Below are positions 1-11,740 of a DNA stretch of 64,000 nucleotides, piece by piece. The notes beneath the pieces are model-generated. The model was not told where the DNA came from, searched no databases, and worked only from the letters and a program-made list of their open reading frames with translations. The position numbers and the translations under genes were made by a program. The stretch lies in assembly GCA_000442125.1 (NCBI GenBank), contig KE546972.1, positions 518,022 to 582,021 on the forward strand. The letters run 5' to 3'. Position 1 is the first letter of the stretch. The number at the start of each line of letters is the position of its first letter. Source of the stretch: Opeltia flavorubescens. Lineage: Eukaryota; Ascomycota; Lecanoromycetes; Teloschistales; Teloschistaceae.

Positions 1-679
1 AGCGTTGGATGACGGCGAGACGGTAGATGTACAAGCCTGTGGCGAGGTAGACGCCTGTTGACAAGGGACACCATTTATGCAGACGGAGAAGGTATTCTTC
101 CAGCGGAATGGCGGGCGGCTTCTTGGAATAGAACTTTCTTGCCACAGCATCGAGCTGGATGTCGAGGGGTTCTGGATCAGCGCCCACAATGTGCAAAGGT
201 TCTGTCGGCTTAGACTCGGGGCTTCCGATCGGTGTTTTAGCTCTTTCCGGGACGGAGCCTGCATCTTCCCACCCCTGAGGAGGGGGCGGTTGTGATCTCC
301 GCCTGTCGATGCTGCTTGACCTTGAATGCGGTTGCTGATTCTCTCTGTGTGCCGAGATTACCCTGGGACGGAGTGGTTGAGAGGCGCTGAGCGGTGGAGT
401 GGCTGGGACATCGCCAGTGATCTTGATTAATGCTTCTGCTTCGCTGATGAGCATTTTCAACGCTGCCAAAGGCGACAGTGCGAAGATGTCGAGATCGTCA
501 CTTTGTGGCACGAAGCCTGCATCTTGGATCTCTTTACCCGGAGAGGTTATTTGAGGGACGATGCTTGTGTCAGTCGAGGGAGTCGGGGGTGGTGGAAGAG
601 ACGGATGGCTGTCAGGCTGTCCTGGTCCAACTCGTAGGGGAAGTTTACAGTCATCCCCATTGCCGGTGGGTGTATGCAT
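1..679 (-). CDS. PHO80/PCL-type cyclin, N-terminal part (cut by window edge)
   Basis: The frame runs open from an ATG at 679 to the left edge (226 codons), so only the N-terminal part is present. The first ~150 residues are Pro/Ser-rich and look disordered. Then come DIQLDAVARKFY, IPLEEYLLRLHKWCPLS and VYLATGLYIYRLAVIQR, which match the start of the cyclin box of the PHO80/PCL family. These cyclins activate the Pho85 CDK in phosphate and nutrient signalling. The cyclin fold would continue outside the window. The ATG was chosen as the first Met of the frame; an upstream exon cannot be excluded. The subfamily (PHO80/PREG or another PCL) cannot be decided from this fragment. Confidence 0.8.
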   Translation of the reverse strand, partial: MHTPTGNGDDCKLPLRVGPGQPDSHPSLPPPPTPSTDTSIVPQITSPGKEIQDAGFVPQSDDLDIFALSPLAALKMLISEAEALIKITGDVPATPPLSASQPLRPRVISAHRENQQPHSRSSSIDRRRSQPPPPQGWEDAGSVPERAKTPIGSPESKPTEPLHIVGADPEPLDIQLDAVARKFYSKKPPAIPLEEYLLRLHKWCPLSTGVYLATGLYIYRLAVIQR

Positions 680-1331
680 TTTCCACTCTATTGTGCCCTG
701 CCGTTTTTATACCACAGGAGCTGGTGGGTTCGTGTGTCCGAGCACATGTTTACACGCGGTGTAAGCTTTTGAGAGTATTATGAGCTGGACTGCCAGTCGC
801 CGCTCGGAGTATTATGTGTTCCCACAGCCAGTGACTTGTTCTCATTGTAGCCCCTCAGCCACTTAAGGCTGCTAGCAGCAGCCTAGAGCAGGACGCGCAA
901 GGAAAATTATGACGTGAGAACCTGTTGTCCCAAATGAGACGTTGGTGTTGTGATATCAGTTGTCCAGCATTCTCGGCGTCGTGAGATGCGTCTCTACATG
1001 CAAGTAGAGCGGGGCAGACAACAGGGTCTACTAGTTTGGCGGAACAAGGCGTTCGCTCCGAGCACAATTTCTTTTGAGCACCTCAGGTACTGCTCAGCTT
1101 CAATGATGGTCCATATTCGGTGTCTATAGCCCATTCCAATCATGAGAGCGCCGTCTTCCGATATCGCAGTTAGCCCGTGCAATTACCGCCGGCCACATAA
1201 GAGGAACAAGCCATAGAGCAACTTTTTACTATACAAAGCGACGCCTTTGTGGACCCTGCAGCTCAAACGTTGTTCTTCAGGAACCTCTCGGGTTGTGATG
1301 TGTAGGATCCCTTCAACCCGCGCCTATGAAT
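680..1331. other. intergenic, no gene recognised
   Basis: This holds the 5' side of the cyclin gene and the 3' side of the secreted-protein gene. Short ORFs occur on both strands but none shows a known motif or exon structure. Confidence 0.5.
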
Positions 1332-1877
1332 CTACGCAATGGCGCCAGGCCTTCCCCTGACCCTCGTTTTCCCCGTCTCTATTGTGCCCCAACCCACTTC
1401 CTCTTCATAATCACTGTTAAATACGTGCCAGACAGCCACGTACGGCAAATGATTATTCTTCACCAAGCAATCGTCCAATCCTCTCATGGCCGCTGCTAAA
1501 ATCCCCCACGTCAACGTCGCACCTGGATAGCTCTGCCATGATATTTGTACGGGCGATTCAAGCCCATAGATCCCGGGATCTTGGTCTGGGGGAAGTGGGA
1601 CATTCGTTCTGCCTTTAGCGGCAGCAATCTTATCGGCGACGTAGACTTTGACACGCCAGAGAGCAATTCCGAAATCGTGCGATGGAAGAGGGTAATTGTA
1701 GGGCCGAATGTATAACGAGTTGGAAGTTCCAGGTATGTGGTATATTAGTGGTGAAAGATCTGGGTCACCGTTTGGGAAACTCGTAAGGTTTTTCAGGGAG
1801 AGGAAATTGACAGGGATGCAAGAAATGAACGAGATAAAATGGACGAGATGAACGAAGATAAGGCCTTGTAATTGCAT
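1332..1877 (-). CDS. small secreted hypothetical protein
   Basis: I do not recognise this protein. The frame is open from 1925, but I chose the internal Met at 1877 because it begins a good signal peptide (MQLQGLIFVHLVHFISFISC), giving 181 aa. After the signal there are no further membrane segments. The mature part has three regions of interest: LYIRPYNYPLPSHDFGIALW, VPLPPDQDPGIYGLES and DYEEEVGWGTIETGK. The last Cys is in LDDCLVKNN and the protein is Cys-poor, so it is not a typical disulfide-rich effector. A secreted or cell-surface role is inference. It sits 0.65 kb from the cyclin gene on the same strand. A missing 3' exon is possible. Confidence 0.55.
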   Translation of the reverse strand: MQLQGLIFVHLVHFISFISCIPVNFLSLKNLTSFPNGDPDLSPLIYHIPGTSNSLYIRPYNYPLPSHDFGIALWRVKVYVADKIAAAKGRTNVPLPPDQDPGIYGLESPVQISWQSYPGATLTWGILAAAMRGLDDCLVKNNHLPYVAVWHVFNSDYEEEVGWGTIETGKTRVRGRPGAIA

Positions 1878-1925
1878 GGTAGCATTTAGAATCGATGAGC
1901 TGGACAAAAATCCTCCCAGGAACAC

Positions 1926-2755
1926 TTCTTAAGAGACAGTGTTTTCATATTTACTCCCACGAATCTTATACACATCCCGAAGAACTCCCATCAGCCAAGA
2001 AGTAGTCCTTTACAAAAGCTTCGTCGAAGCGCCCAAACGGATCAGTCATAAAAGCGTAGATCGATAGATCGCGGGTATCGTCTGAACCGCTGCAGTTATT
2101 TCGCGATATGTATACTAGCTAACCAACTGAAGGTAGTATGATAGGCATACTGCTTAGTGAGCATGTCATGGACGTGAATAGAGCTCTTGACTATTCTATA
2201 ATCCATGGAGAGTGGAAAGCAGAAGCGGATGATATCCACCTCGAAATAACCATTTGAATATTAAAGTTCGTTGCCCATAATCACGATCCAACATGCTCAG
2301 GGGATATAAATAGCATTTACAAATAGATCATCTTCATGTTGGTCGGATGATCGTCATCGGCGTAGTGTCCGCTGGGATGTCGATCAATCCGCCAGGCTCC
2401 CGCGATCTAAATCCTCCGAATCCTTCCAAGGCTAAATTGGCATAATGCTGCGGCAAATGTAAGTCACGGCGGCGTTGAAGACTTCAAGATCAGTGTGAAA
2501 GATGAGGTATAACGATCATAATGCGTGTTATATTGTACTAATCGATACACTCATTTATAGTTCACTCAGACTATGCTAAACAGAGCTTTGACAAGAAAAA
2601 TCGACTGATGTTCCATTGTAAAATGCACGTGAATTGCCGAGTCCTAGAAGATGAACGCCAAAGAATAGCAAACCGTGGTAGCGAGTGTGGGTATTGTGAG
2701 GACACGCAAAAAAGGCCAAAATATTCGGAAAGTAAGCAAAAGTACAAATTAAATG
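1926..2755. other. intergenic, no gene recognised
   Basis: About 0.8 kb with only short ORFs lacking motifs. It lies between two genes on the minus strand and probably holds the promoter of the secreted-protein gene. Confidence 0.5.
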
Positions 2756-4054
2756 TCAAAGCCACCGCGGTCCAAACCTCTGTGGATTGTCATCGTATAT
2801 CCTTCTCTCTGCTCCGCCAATGGTGCGGCGACGTCGGGGGCCACCATCAGGACCTCCAAGGTCGGCATCTCTGAACCGAGCTCTTCTAACGGCTTCATTG
2901 AGAACCTGATCGCCACGCTGCTCAAGATTATCCCTTGCTAGCCGTTCAAAGCTGTCGCGCTCCGGGTAATGGTGGTGGTGATGATGAAGCTCTGCGACGT
3001 GTCGCGGCGCGCGTGGTATTCTAAGTACTCGCTGCCGTTCAAGGCGATCCCGCTCTTCTTGTATCCTCCATTGTCGTTCTTCTTCCTCGCGACGCCGCAT
3101 AGCTTCTCTGTGTAGCTCTCTCTCCTGTGCCTCTATGGCTAGGCGGCGATCAGCGTCTTCTCTACGCCTGCGGGCAACTAACGCCTGGGCCTGACGTTCT
3201 CTTTCTTCCTGGCTGCGCCGTCGCCTTTCTCTCTCTGCGGCTTCAAATTGACGTTGCTCTTCACGTGCTCTGAGCTCTTCGTTGTGGCGTCGCTCACGGT
3301 CTCTTTCTTCGCGCACTCGACTCGCATCTCGCTCTGCCCTGAGTCGCGCCGCATTCTCCTCCAAGGCTATCCGCTCAGCGCGCTCACGTCTCAATTGTTC
3401 CTGAACGACACGATTACGCTCTTCAGAATGCCTGTCAAAAGAAACCGACCTCGGTCGCTGGCGACGATGTTCCCGCACTGGAGATATAGGCGACGGCGAA
3501 GAGTCCGTGCTGCTGAAAGAATATACTGTGATAGGTGGAGTGACTTGTCCACCAGTGTGTACAACGGATGGATTTCTGAGAGGGGAAGGAGACGGCTGGG
3601 GATAGATCCTCGGTGAAGGATAGACCACCTGTGGAGGCAACGGGTGAGGCTCCAGCGGCCTTGCGAAGTATCCAGGAAAGCCGGGTTGAGCCATTCTTTG
3701 GTCTTTCTTGGTTTCTTTCTTGGAGTCTTTCTTGTGTTTCGTTTTTGGCTTCTTAGGCCGGGAGGTAAATGGTATGTGAAAGTCGAATACCACCTTTAGG
3801 TCGTCGACGAATTTCTTTGGTTTCTTCTTGCGTTCCGGGCTGCGTTGATGATCTGTTGCTCTTGGTTCAATCACCTGGACTCGTGGTGGAGATGGTGCAT
3901 TTTGTGCCGGATGGAGTACTTCGTCTACAACATTGACAACGCGCGTATTGTTGCAAGGAGTAATGGGAGTTCCGAATTGGCAATGCCGTAAACGCTGTCG
4001 TGGCTCTCGGAAACCGTTGGGATGGATAAGATGAAATCGTTCGATGATGCACAT
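2756..4054 (-). CDS. Arg/Glu-rich coiled-coil hypothetical protein with a His6 tract
   Basis: A single open frame of 432 codons; no family recognised. Residues ~75-125 hold Lys-rich patches (RKKKPKKF, RPKKPKTKHKKDSKK). Residues ~125-205 are Pro/Ser-rich. Residues ~215-350 are a long charged helix of repeated RREE/ERER units, expected to form a coiled coil. This is followed by a natural run of six His (codons at 2969-2986) and a basic tail. The composition suggests a nuclear or RNA/cytoskeleton-associated protein, but that is inference. The start is the first Met; a shorter form is possible. Low complexity makes similarity searches unreliable. The gene flanks the left side of the RIP-affected element, and its own composition looks normal. 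Confidence 0.6.
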   Translation of the reverse strand: MCIIERFHLIHPNGFREPRQRLRHCQFGTPITPCNNTRVVNVVDEVLHPAQNAPSPPRVQVIEPRATDHQRSPERKKKPKKFVDDLKVVFDFHIPFTSRPKKPKTKHKKDSKKETKKDQRMAQPGFPGYFARPLEPHPLPPQVVYPSPRIYPQPSPSPLRNPSVVHTGGQVTPPITVYSFSSTDSSPSPISPVREHRRQRPRSVSFDRHSEERNRVVQEQLRRERAERIALEENAARLRAERDASRVREERDRERRHNEELRAREEQRQFEAAERERRRRSQEERERQAQALVARRRREDADRRLAIEAQERELHREAMRRREEEERQWRIQEERDRLERQRVLRIPRAPRHVAELHHHHHHYPERDSFERLARDNLEQRGDQVLNEAVRRARFRDADLGGPDGGPRRRRTIGGAERRIYDDNPQRFGPRWL

Positions 4055-5469
4055 CGAACTGCAAGCGTTTTCTTCTACCGATAGGAGACGGTGAAGCGTT
4101 CGGTGAAAGCTGTTGATAGAGTTGAACAGTGCTAGCCCGTGTCTATGTAGATATTAAGTAGGCGAGACCACAGAAGGTAGGTGTTGAAGAGCGGCATCCA
4201 GTTAAGTCGACATAACACTTCCAGCAAGTGTTATGCCTAGAAGTGTTTGTCAATTTTTCAAAGAACAGCAAGAGTCTTTGATTATTGATTGAGACAGATA
4301 GATGTTGTCTAAAGAGATGCAGATAATGAAAATGCAGAAAGAAGTGCAGGTGTTATAGGCTAGAAATGCAATGTGGATTGCAGCCTGAAATAGAGGGAGA
4401 ACGTGACGACAATAAGGAAGTTTATAAAGGATTCAAGTGACTAGTGACAGTAGAACGTGACAGGGATCATGGTTCGCAGCACGCTAAGCGAAGGCGGAGT
4501 AGACTGTGGCTTCGTGCAAGCAGCCTCGCCGTTTGAACCCCCCATCATCGGTGGGGGCCAGCCAGTGCGCTAGGGGGTGAGATAGGAATAGCAGAAAAGA
4601 AGAGGCTGAAATTGCTGTGCTTCTGAGTGGCGACAATGGTCTGAGGAAGCTTGTGGATCGTGCCGGTACCGACATTGCCAGTACAGCTAATTACCCACCT
4701 TTAGCCGGAAAATCTGGCAGCTCGCCAACGAGAATATCAAATTCAATCGTGAGCAACACGCTTTGAGTACAGATAGCCCAATTTGGTAAGCTAATCCATT
4801 TGTCAAGAAGGAAACTCATCAGGCGAGCTACAAGTGGAAGTCGAGCAGTGTAACCGTTGCATCGAAAGAAACATGATTTGACAACTGCTTTGAGAATGAA
4901 ACGCATTTCTTGCCTTCCGTGTCCATCGCCGGGCTGCATAACACATAATAAGGCAGAGGGAAGCGCGTAAGCATCGCAGCATTTGCAATCAACCATCGCG
5001 TGAACGAAAAAACCCGAGGGCTCCCACCGTCTGTAGTCGGATGCTTCCATTACCAATGGTTTCCGGACTAGACCAAAACTCTGCAATCTTCGAGGACTGG
5101 CTTTGCCGGTGGTAGCAGACGCTCATTACGTATGCACAGAAATGGTGAGGATGGTATTTAGGCCAGTCATGAGATTCGGGGCAGCTGAAGATGAAACTAA
5201 AAAGACAGTCGGCCAAGGCGTCCCAGCATGATGCCAAGAGCCTAAGGGACCTAACTCATTGTGCTCGAGGCTGAGCCATCAATAATTTCCCTGTTCGACC
5301 ATCTGACAGGCCAAAAACGAACATAGCGACTCGGCTTTGCGCCATTTGAAAATTGGCGGTAGGCTCGCGGGCATCTACACAATGTGCTAAGAGTGCGTGA
5401 TCTTTTAAGCCTCAAAGACCCGACGGAACCGGCCTCGGAACTGTCAAACTCAATTATCATGACAAGGAG
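4055..5469. other. gene-poor stretch left of the AT-rich element
   Basis: About 1.4 kb with normal base composition. Several overlapping minus-strand ORFs of 60-131 codons have no motifs, no convincing intron signals and no mutual consistency. A short C-run/G-run hairpin lies at 4538-4557. I see no supportable gene. Confidence 0.5.
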
Positions 5470-5612
5470 TTAGCGTTCACGAAACTCTAGAGAATGCTTG
5501 GCATCGAGAACAACAACACCAATACACCCATTTTAGTAGCAAAATAATTATTTTCTCCTAACTACTATAGCTATTTCATCTACCAAATCGCCTATTATAG
5601 TAATTATAAAGC
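5470..5612 (+). repeat. left terminal inverted repeat
   Basis: This pairs with the reverse complement of 11741-11890. Starting from TTAGCG, about ten single-base differences are seen and all are transitions (C/T or G/A). There is one 7-bp length difference near the inner end. Identity falls off inside of position 5612. Confidence 0.88.
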
Positions 5613-5752
5613 CGTGTATATATATTATATATAGGATTTCTAGTATAGCTCTTTTTAAGCTCTATTATATTATTTAAATATATATTAATATTAATTTATA
5701 GCTCTATTAACCTCTATTATAATCTATTTTTTATAACTATTCTTTAGCTAAA

Positions 5753-6940
5753 CTTATACCTATAAAGCTTTATTTAAACTTTATTTATAAATCCGTTCTA
5801 TATATATAAAAAAAATCCGACCGGTAAAAAGATATTTAGAGGAATTAAACCCCTGTTTATTTTTTAATCTAACCGCTAATTTAAAGGCTAAAAAGAAATA
5901 AAAATATAAATCGGATAATTATCTATTTATTTTTTAATAATAATACTCTACTTTTCCTTTAAAAAAAAAAAAAAGATTTTATATACTAAATAATATTTAA
6001 AAAATTAAACTACGGGGCTATTATTAAAGATACATTAGTTATAATATAATAAATAAAAATATTTAATCTATACTATAAACTTTTTTTTAAATTAAATAGT
6101 AATAGTTTTATTATTAGTACTTTATTATAGCCTTAAATTAAATTATAATATTTAAAGTCGCTATATAAATTTATACCTATAAAGCTTTATTTAAACCCTA
6201 TTTATAAATTTATACTATATATATAAAAGAAACCCGACCAATAAAAAAATATTTAAAAGGGTTGAACCCTCGTTTATATATTTTTTTTTCAGCCGGATTA
6301 CCGGTTTAAAGCTTAGTTAAAAAAAAAAATAAAGGTTTAATAATTATTTATTTATTTTTTAATAATAGCGCTCTATTTCCTTTTAAAAAAAAAGACAGCG
6401 AAGGATTTTATATATTAAATAATACTTAAAAGATTAGACTACGCGGTTATTAATAAAGATATATTAATTATAATATAATATATAAAAGTAATTTTAATCC
6501 GTACTATATTAAATTTAAATTAAATTATAATAATATTATTACTAATACTTTATTATAGTTTTAAATTAAATTATAATACTTATATTTATAAAGCTATTTT
6601 ATATTTATAAAAAAAATCCGGCCGGTTAAAAAGAAATATTTAAAGGGCTCGAATTCCTATTTATATATATTATAATATATTTAACTTTTATTTTACTAAA
6701 ATAGGTTTATTATATAAATTTAAAATATATAACGGAAGTAGGCGCGTTTAAAAAAATATACTTATTTTTATATTAAATACTATTTAAAAAACTAAATTAT
6801 TAAATTATATAATTATATTAATAATATAATATTAACTAGAATATAATATATAAATATAAATTTATATTATACCTATTATTTTTATTTATATTATTATTAT
6901 TAATTATATTTTATAGTAGCTTTAAACTAAATTATATTTT
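5753..6940. repeat. three degenerate tandem repeats of ~410-417 bp
   Basis: The motif TATAAAGCTTTATTTAAAC appears at 5761 and 6178, with a diverged copy at 6587, so the spacing is 417 and 409 bp. Each copy continues in the same order: a CCGACC/CCGGCC-type core, an AATATTTAAA(G)GG-type block, then an ATAG(C/T)(C/T)TTAAATTAAATTATA block. The third copy is the most decayed. The array lies just inside the left inverted repeat and could be sub-terminal repeats of the element or an older insertion. Confidence 0.65.
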
Positions 6941-7013
6941 TAATAATAATTATATTATTAAATATATAAGTCTATTTTAAATAATTAATATATAATAATA
7001 ACGGTTAAAATAA

Positions 7014-7095
7014 TATAATAGCCCCTATAATTAAATAATAAAATATATATATACTAATATATAAGGCCCGGGTTCGATTTTTAATAAGTATTATT
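7014..7095 (+). other. tRNA-like relic (possible SINE head) inside the AT-rich element
   Basis: The segment GGCCCGGGTTCGATT (7065-7079) matches a tRNA T-arm/B-box. About 40 nt upstream, TATAATTAAATAATA is what a D-arm/A-box such as TGGTTAAGTGGTA becomes after RIP. The spacing fits a tRNA. No intact acceptor stem can be drawn, so this is a relic, perhaps of a tRNA-derived SINE or a captured tRNA gene. It is not a functional tRNA. Confidence 0.35.
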
Positions 7096-7106
7096 ATATT
7101 AAATAT

Positions 7107-7126
7107 TACTCGAAGTAATTCGAGTA
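7107..7126. repeat. short perfect inverted repeat
   Basis: TACTCGAA and TTCGAGTA form 8-bp arms around GTAA. This lies just downstream of the tRNA-like relic. It keeps two CpG sites in an otherwise AT-only stretch. Confidence 0.5.
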
Positions 7127-10100
7127 TATTTAATACTAGCGATAATAATATTATTTTTTTTTTACTCTATTCCTTCCTTTAAAATATTATAGTAGAAAGC
7201 GACTATAAAAACTCGAAAAATAATAATTTATAATTAGTATACGCGATTATAATAATTTAAAGAGTAGTAATTTAAAATTAATATATTTATAAATATAAAT
7301 ACTAAATAATAATAATACTTCTATAAAGTAATTAATATATTTTATTAGTATATAAATAAAAAGTTTAAACGCTATTATATAAAATATAATATAAAACGGA
7401 GTAAATAAAAAAAATATATTTAAATACTATAAAACTTTATATAATAGAGCTAAAAATAAATAATAAATAGTAGGAAGTAGAGTAGTAAATAATAGTAGGT
7501 AAATTATTAAATAAAATCTAAAGGCTTTATAAAAAGACGAGAGAACTCCGAATATTAGGTTTAAATAGGAAGAAATTTATTCTATATAAATAATTTAATT
7601 AGCTTAAATTTTATTTTAACTACTAGTTCTAAAAAATCCCTATTTATATATAGATAAAAAATAGTATAATAATAAAAAAAGATATTAAAAAGAAAATTTA
7701 GTACTAAATAATATTAAAATATTTACTCGCTTTTATATAGATTATAGCTTAATTAATATTTAACTAAAATATATAATTTAATATATATTTAAATACTTAA
7801 ATTTAGTATTATAAAATCCGTAAATAATATTATTTATTTAAAGTATAGTTTATAAAATAAAATAGCCGTATATTATAAAACCTTTAAAAAAATCTAAAAT
7901 TTCTACTATTCGCTTAATTTAAATATTTTTATAAAGTTTTATATACTTTAAATTAAAGCGTATTTTTATAATAAAATTTTACGCTAAATATAAATAATTA
8001 TAGTCTATAATTTATATAATTTATAGAGCTAATTAAATACTATAAAATAAATTAAAAATTATTTAATTTAATTCGATATTAATATATTAATAATTTTTAA
8101 AATAAAAATTTAAAAATACGATTATAAAGTTTAGTAGTTTTTAATACTATTTTTTTTTTTACTATATTTTTTTTTCTTTTATTTCTTTTATTTCTATATT
8201 TATAACTATTAATAAGCTGCTTCTAAATTAATTCCAAGCTATTTTTTTATTTAATTATAAAGTTATCTAGTCTCTTTTACTATAGTTTATTAGATTTAAA
8301 ACTCTATAAATATTATAAACTCTATCTCTATTATTTTTAATACTACCTCTAATCTATCTACTAAAAGTACCCGTTTATAAACGCCTATTAAAAGAGCTTA
8401 ATTTCTAAAATCGGTTAATAAATTTAATAATATAATTATTAAAGCTAATAGTACTAGTATTAATACTAGAATAAAAAGAAAAAAAAGTCCTAAAAATATA
8501 CGCTGTTTAATCTCTCCCGCTCCGATTAAATAGTAGTAAGGGTTAAGTTATATAATACCTCGTATTATAAAAGCTAGAGTTTAAGCTTATAAAGAGGAGG
8601 CTAATTATTAATCGAAAATATAGGTATTATACGCTATTTAAATATAAATAAAGGAACGATAAAAAATTAAATAAAATATATTAATAAAAATAAAAAATAA
8701 ATAATAAACTACTACTATAAATAATAATAAGTAAATAATAGCGAATAAAATAATAAAAAAGGCTTAAATTACCGCGGAACGGAATATAGAGTTTATTATT
8801 TTTTAAAATCGAAAAATCGCTACCCGCCGTAGAAAAAAGGAAGAAGAACGCCGCCGTAGGTAAGAAGAAAAAAAAGAAGAATATTGCTATCGCGAAAAAA
8901 AAAAGAAGCTTATATAATAGTAAAGCAGGATAAAGAAAAATAAATTTTAAAAATAGAAAAGGAATAATATAAAGGAATTCGCCGGCTTATATAAAAAAAT
9001 ACTAAATCGGAGCGTTCTTTTATTAATTAATCTACTTCGAGTGAGAGTAATACTTTAAATAAAGATAAAATTCTAGCTAATTATAAAGAAATAGTTAAAG
9101 CTAAAAATTATAAAAATAAGGTATTAAATTAATAATAGAACGGATTTTATTTATTTAATATTAAACTAATTTTTAAAATTAAATCTAAGCTAGATTATAA
9201 ATTATAATAGATAAATAAAATCGATAAAAAAGAATAAAACTATAATTAATTTAATATTAATATATTTAAAAAAAAACTTATTAAAATACTAAAAAATAAA
9301 AGGTTTAATAATAAATATAAGTTTATAGTTTAAATTAAATTATAATATTTTAAATCTATACGCTAATATATTAATCTAGATTTTATATTTAACTAGAGTA
9401 GCTAGTATTAAAAAATTAATATAATATTAGATAAATAATAGTTAAAATATATTAAATATATTATAGATATTATTATTAAATATTTTAGTAAAGAAGTTAA
9501 AATAATTATTTTTTAAAATTTTACTATAATATCTACTAATATAAATAAAATTCCGCTTATATTAATTTAATAGAGGATTTATATTATTTAATTAAAAAAG
9601 TAATAAGCCGAACGACGTAATTAAAATAAAGCTATAGATATTTATATATAGAAATTACTCGATTAATAAAATTATACTAGTAATTATTATAAAAACTATT
9701 TAAAAAGCTTTTATTTCGTTATATATAATAATTAATACTATAGCCTTAATATTATTTAAAGGGAGTAATAAGCTAAAGTTATTATACGGAAAAAAGCTAG
9801 TATTTTAATTAAATTACTTCTATATTTCTTTTATAAATACTTTTATACGAAATAGGGCTCTATAAATACTATATATAAGATATTTCTTATTAAGGCCTTA
9901 AAGGATATAAAAGCGGAAAAATATAAAGCGAAAAAATAAAAATAAAAAAAATATATAAAATATATAATAGATTATTAAATATAATAAATAGAGTTTTTAC
10001 TAGTATAAAGTATTAGTAATTAATTAAAGCTTATCTATTAATAGTAAATACCTTAATTTATATACTTTATATTATCGTTATATATACCGAACTTATTTTT

Positions 10101-11665
10101 ATTTATATATTTACCTCCCCCGATAATAATAGGGTTAGTACCTCTTATAATTTATTTTCTAGCTCCGCTTTTAGCTCCTCTAGTAGAGCCTCTAGCTTCT
10201 TTAGCGGAACTTCCTAAAAAATTAAATTTAATTATATTAGAGGACGAGTAAATACTAAATAATTTTTAAATATAAAAAAAAAATAATATAATAAACGAAG
10301 GTATTAAGCTATATTTAAATAAGGTAAAAAGTATTATTAATAATTAGATATAGATTATAAAAGATTTAAAATAGATATTAAATATATTATATAAACTCTA
10401 TAATATAATAATAAAAATAGGCTTATTTAATAAATTAGTATAAAGCTTTAAAATAGATATTTATTATTTTAAAAATATATAGTAAATAAAATTTAAACCG
10501 GCGTATTAAATATATAAAATATATTATAATAATAGATTTTTTATATCTAAAAAATAAATAGAGAATTTTTATATAAATTAGGCTGTTATTTTATATTTTT
10601 TTAGCTATATTCTACTATTATAGTTTATAATTTCGTTTAAAATATCTTAAAATCGCCTTTAAATTTATACCCGCTAGTATTATAATAAAAATATACTATT
10701 ATATATCTATTATACTCGCTTTACTTAATTATATACTTTAAAAACTTATTAAAATTATTTTAAAAACGAGGTTATACGCGTTTAAAATATTTTTTTATCT
10801 AGGTTTTTAATATACTAAAAGTAAATTTAATAAAATTATAATCTAATAAATAAAAAAGTAGAAATTTAATTAAATAACCTTTTATTTTAATAGCTTTATA
10901 AATATAATAGTTATAATAAAAACTAAAATTATTAAAATAAATAATACTATACTCCTTTAATTAGGCGTTATAATAAAATAGTAGCTAATTTTAAATTTAG
11001 GCTATAAATTTATTAGTATTATAAAAGTTTTTTTTAATATTTATATATAGTAAATATCTATTAATAATATAAATAAATAAAATACTTTATATATTACTCT
11101 AATTTATATCGCCCTACTATTAAAATTTATATTTAATAGGTCTATAAATTATATAGCGCTAACCGTTTTACTATTTAAATATTAATTTATTAATAAAAAT
11201 TAGCTAGTTAATAATAATATCGAGTATAAATTTTTACTATTTAATATATAATAACTAATTTAAAAATTTAATATACTAGTTTTTATATTTATTTATACCT
11301 TTAATTTTTAAAATATAAAATATTAAATTAATACTATAGTAAATATTTTATTTTTATTTAATAAAAGTAATTATTTTATTTAAAAAAGCTTATAAATATT
11401 ATTAATAAAATTTTATTAAACTTTTTACTATTATAATATATAGCTTTTTAAATTAACCTTTTTTTACTAATTATAGGGGCTTAAAGGTTCTATATACTAA
11501 AATCCGGCCTTTATACCGGTAGACGGTAGATATACCTAGTTTAAGCTATTTAGCAACAGCGTTAGGCTGCTAGTAAGCTTATAGGAGCCCTTTAACTTTT
11601 AAATAGCAAAGGGTATCGATAATATAGTAAGGTATTAGAATAGGCGGCGATATAGGTCGGAAAGC

Positions 11666-11689
11666 GGGGGGGGGAGGGGGGGGGGAGGG
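11666..11689 (+). repeat. G-run, possible G-quadruplex
   Basis: Nine G, one A, ten G, one A and three G in a row. This is in the part of the element (about 11480-11740) that was less affected by RIP, 50 bp inside the right inverted repeat. Confidence 0.6.
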
Positions 11690-11740
11690 TAGGAGGAGCC
11701 GGCCTAACCACTAGTATTAGCAAGGAATTCGATATAGATA

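Noticed and set aside
4515-4580. Possible tRNA on the minus strand (GGTTCAAAC with a C/G-run hairpin)
   Set aside because: No D-arm, anticodon stem or acceptor pairing can be drawn; only the T-loop-like string matches.
4691-5086. 131-codon minus-strand ORF left of the element
   Set aside because: No motif, overlaps other equally long frames, and shows no supporting splice structure.
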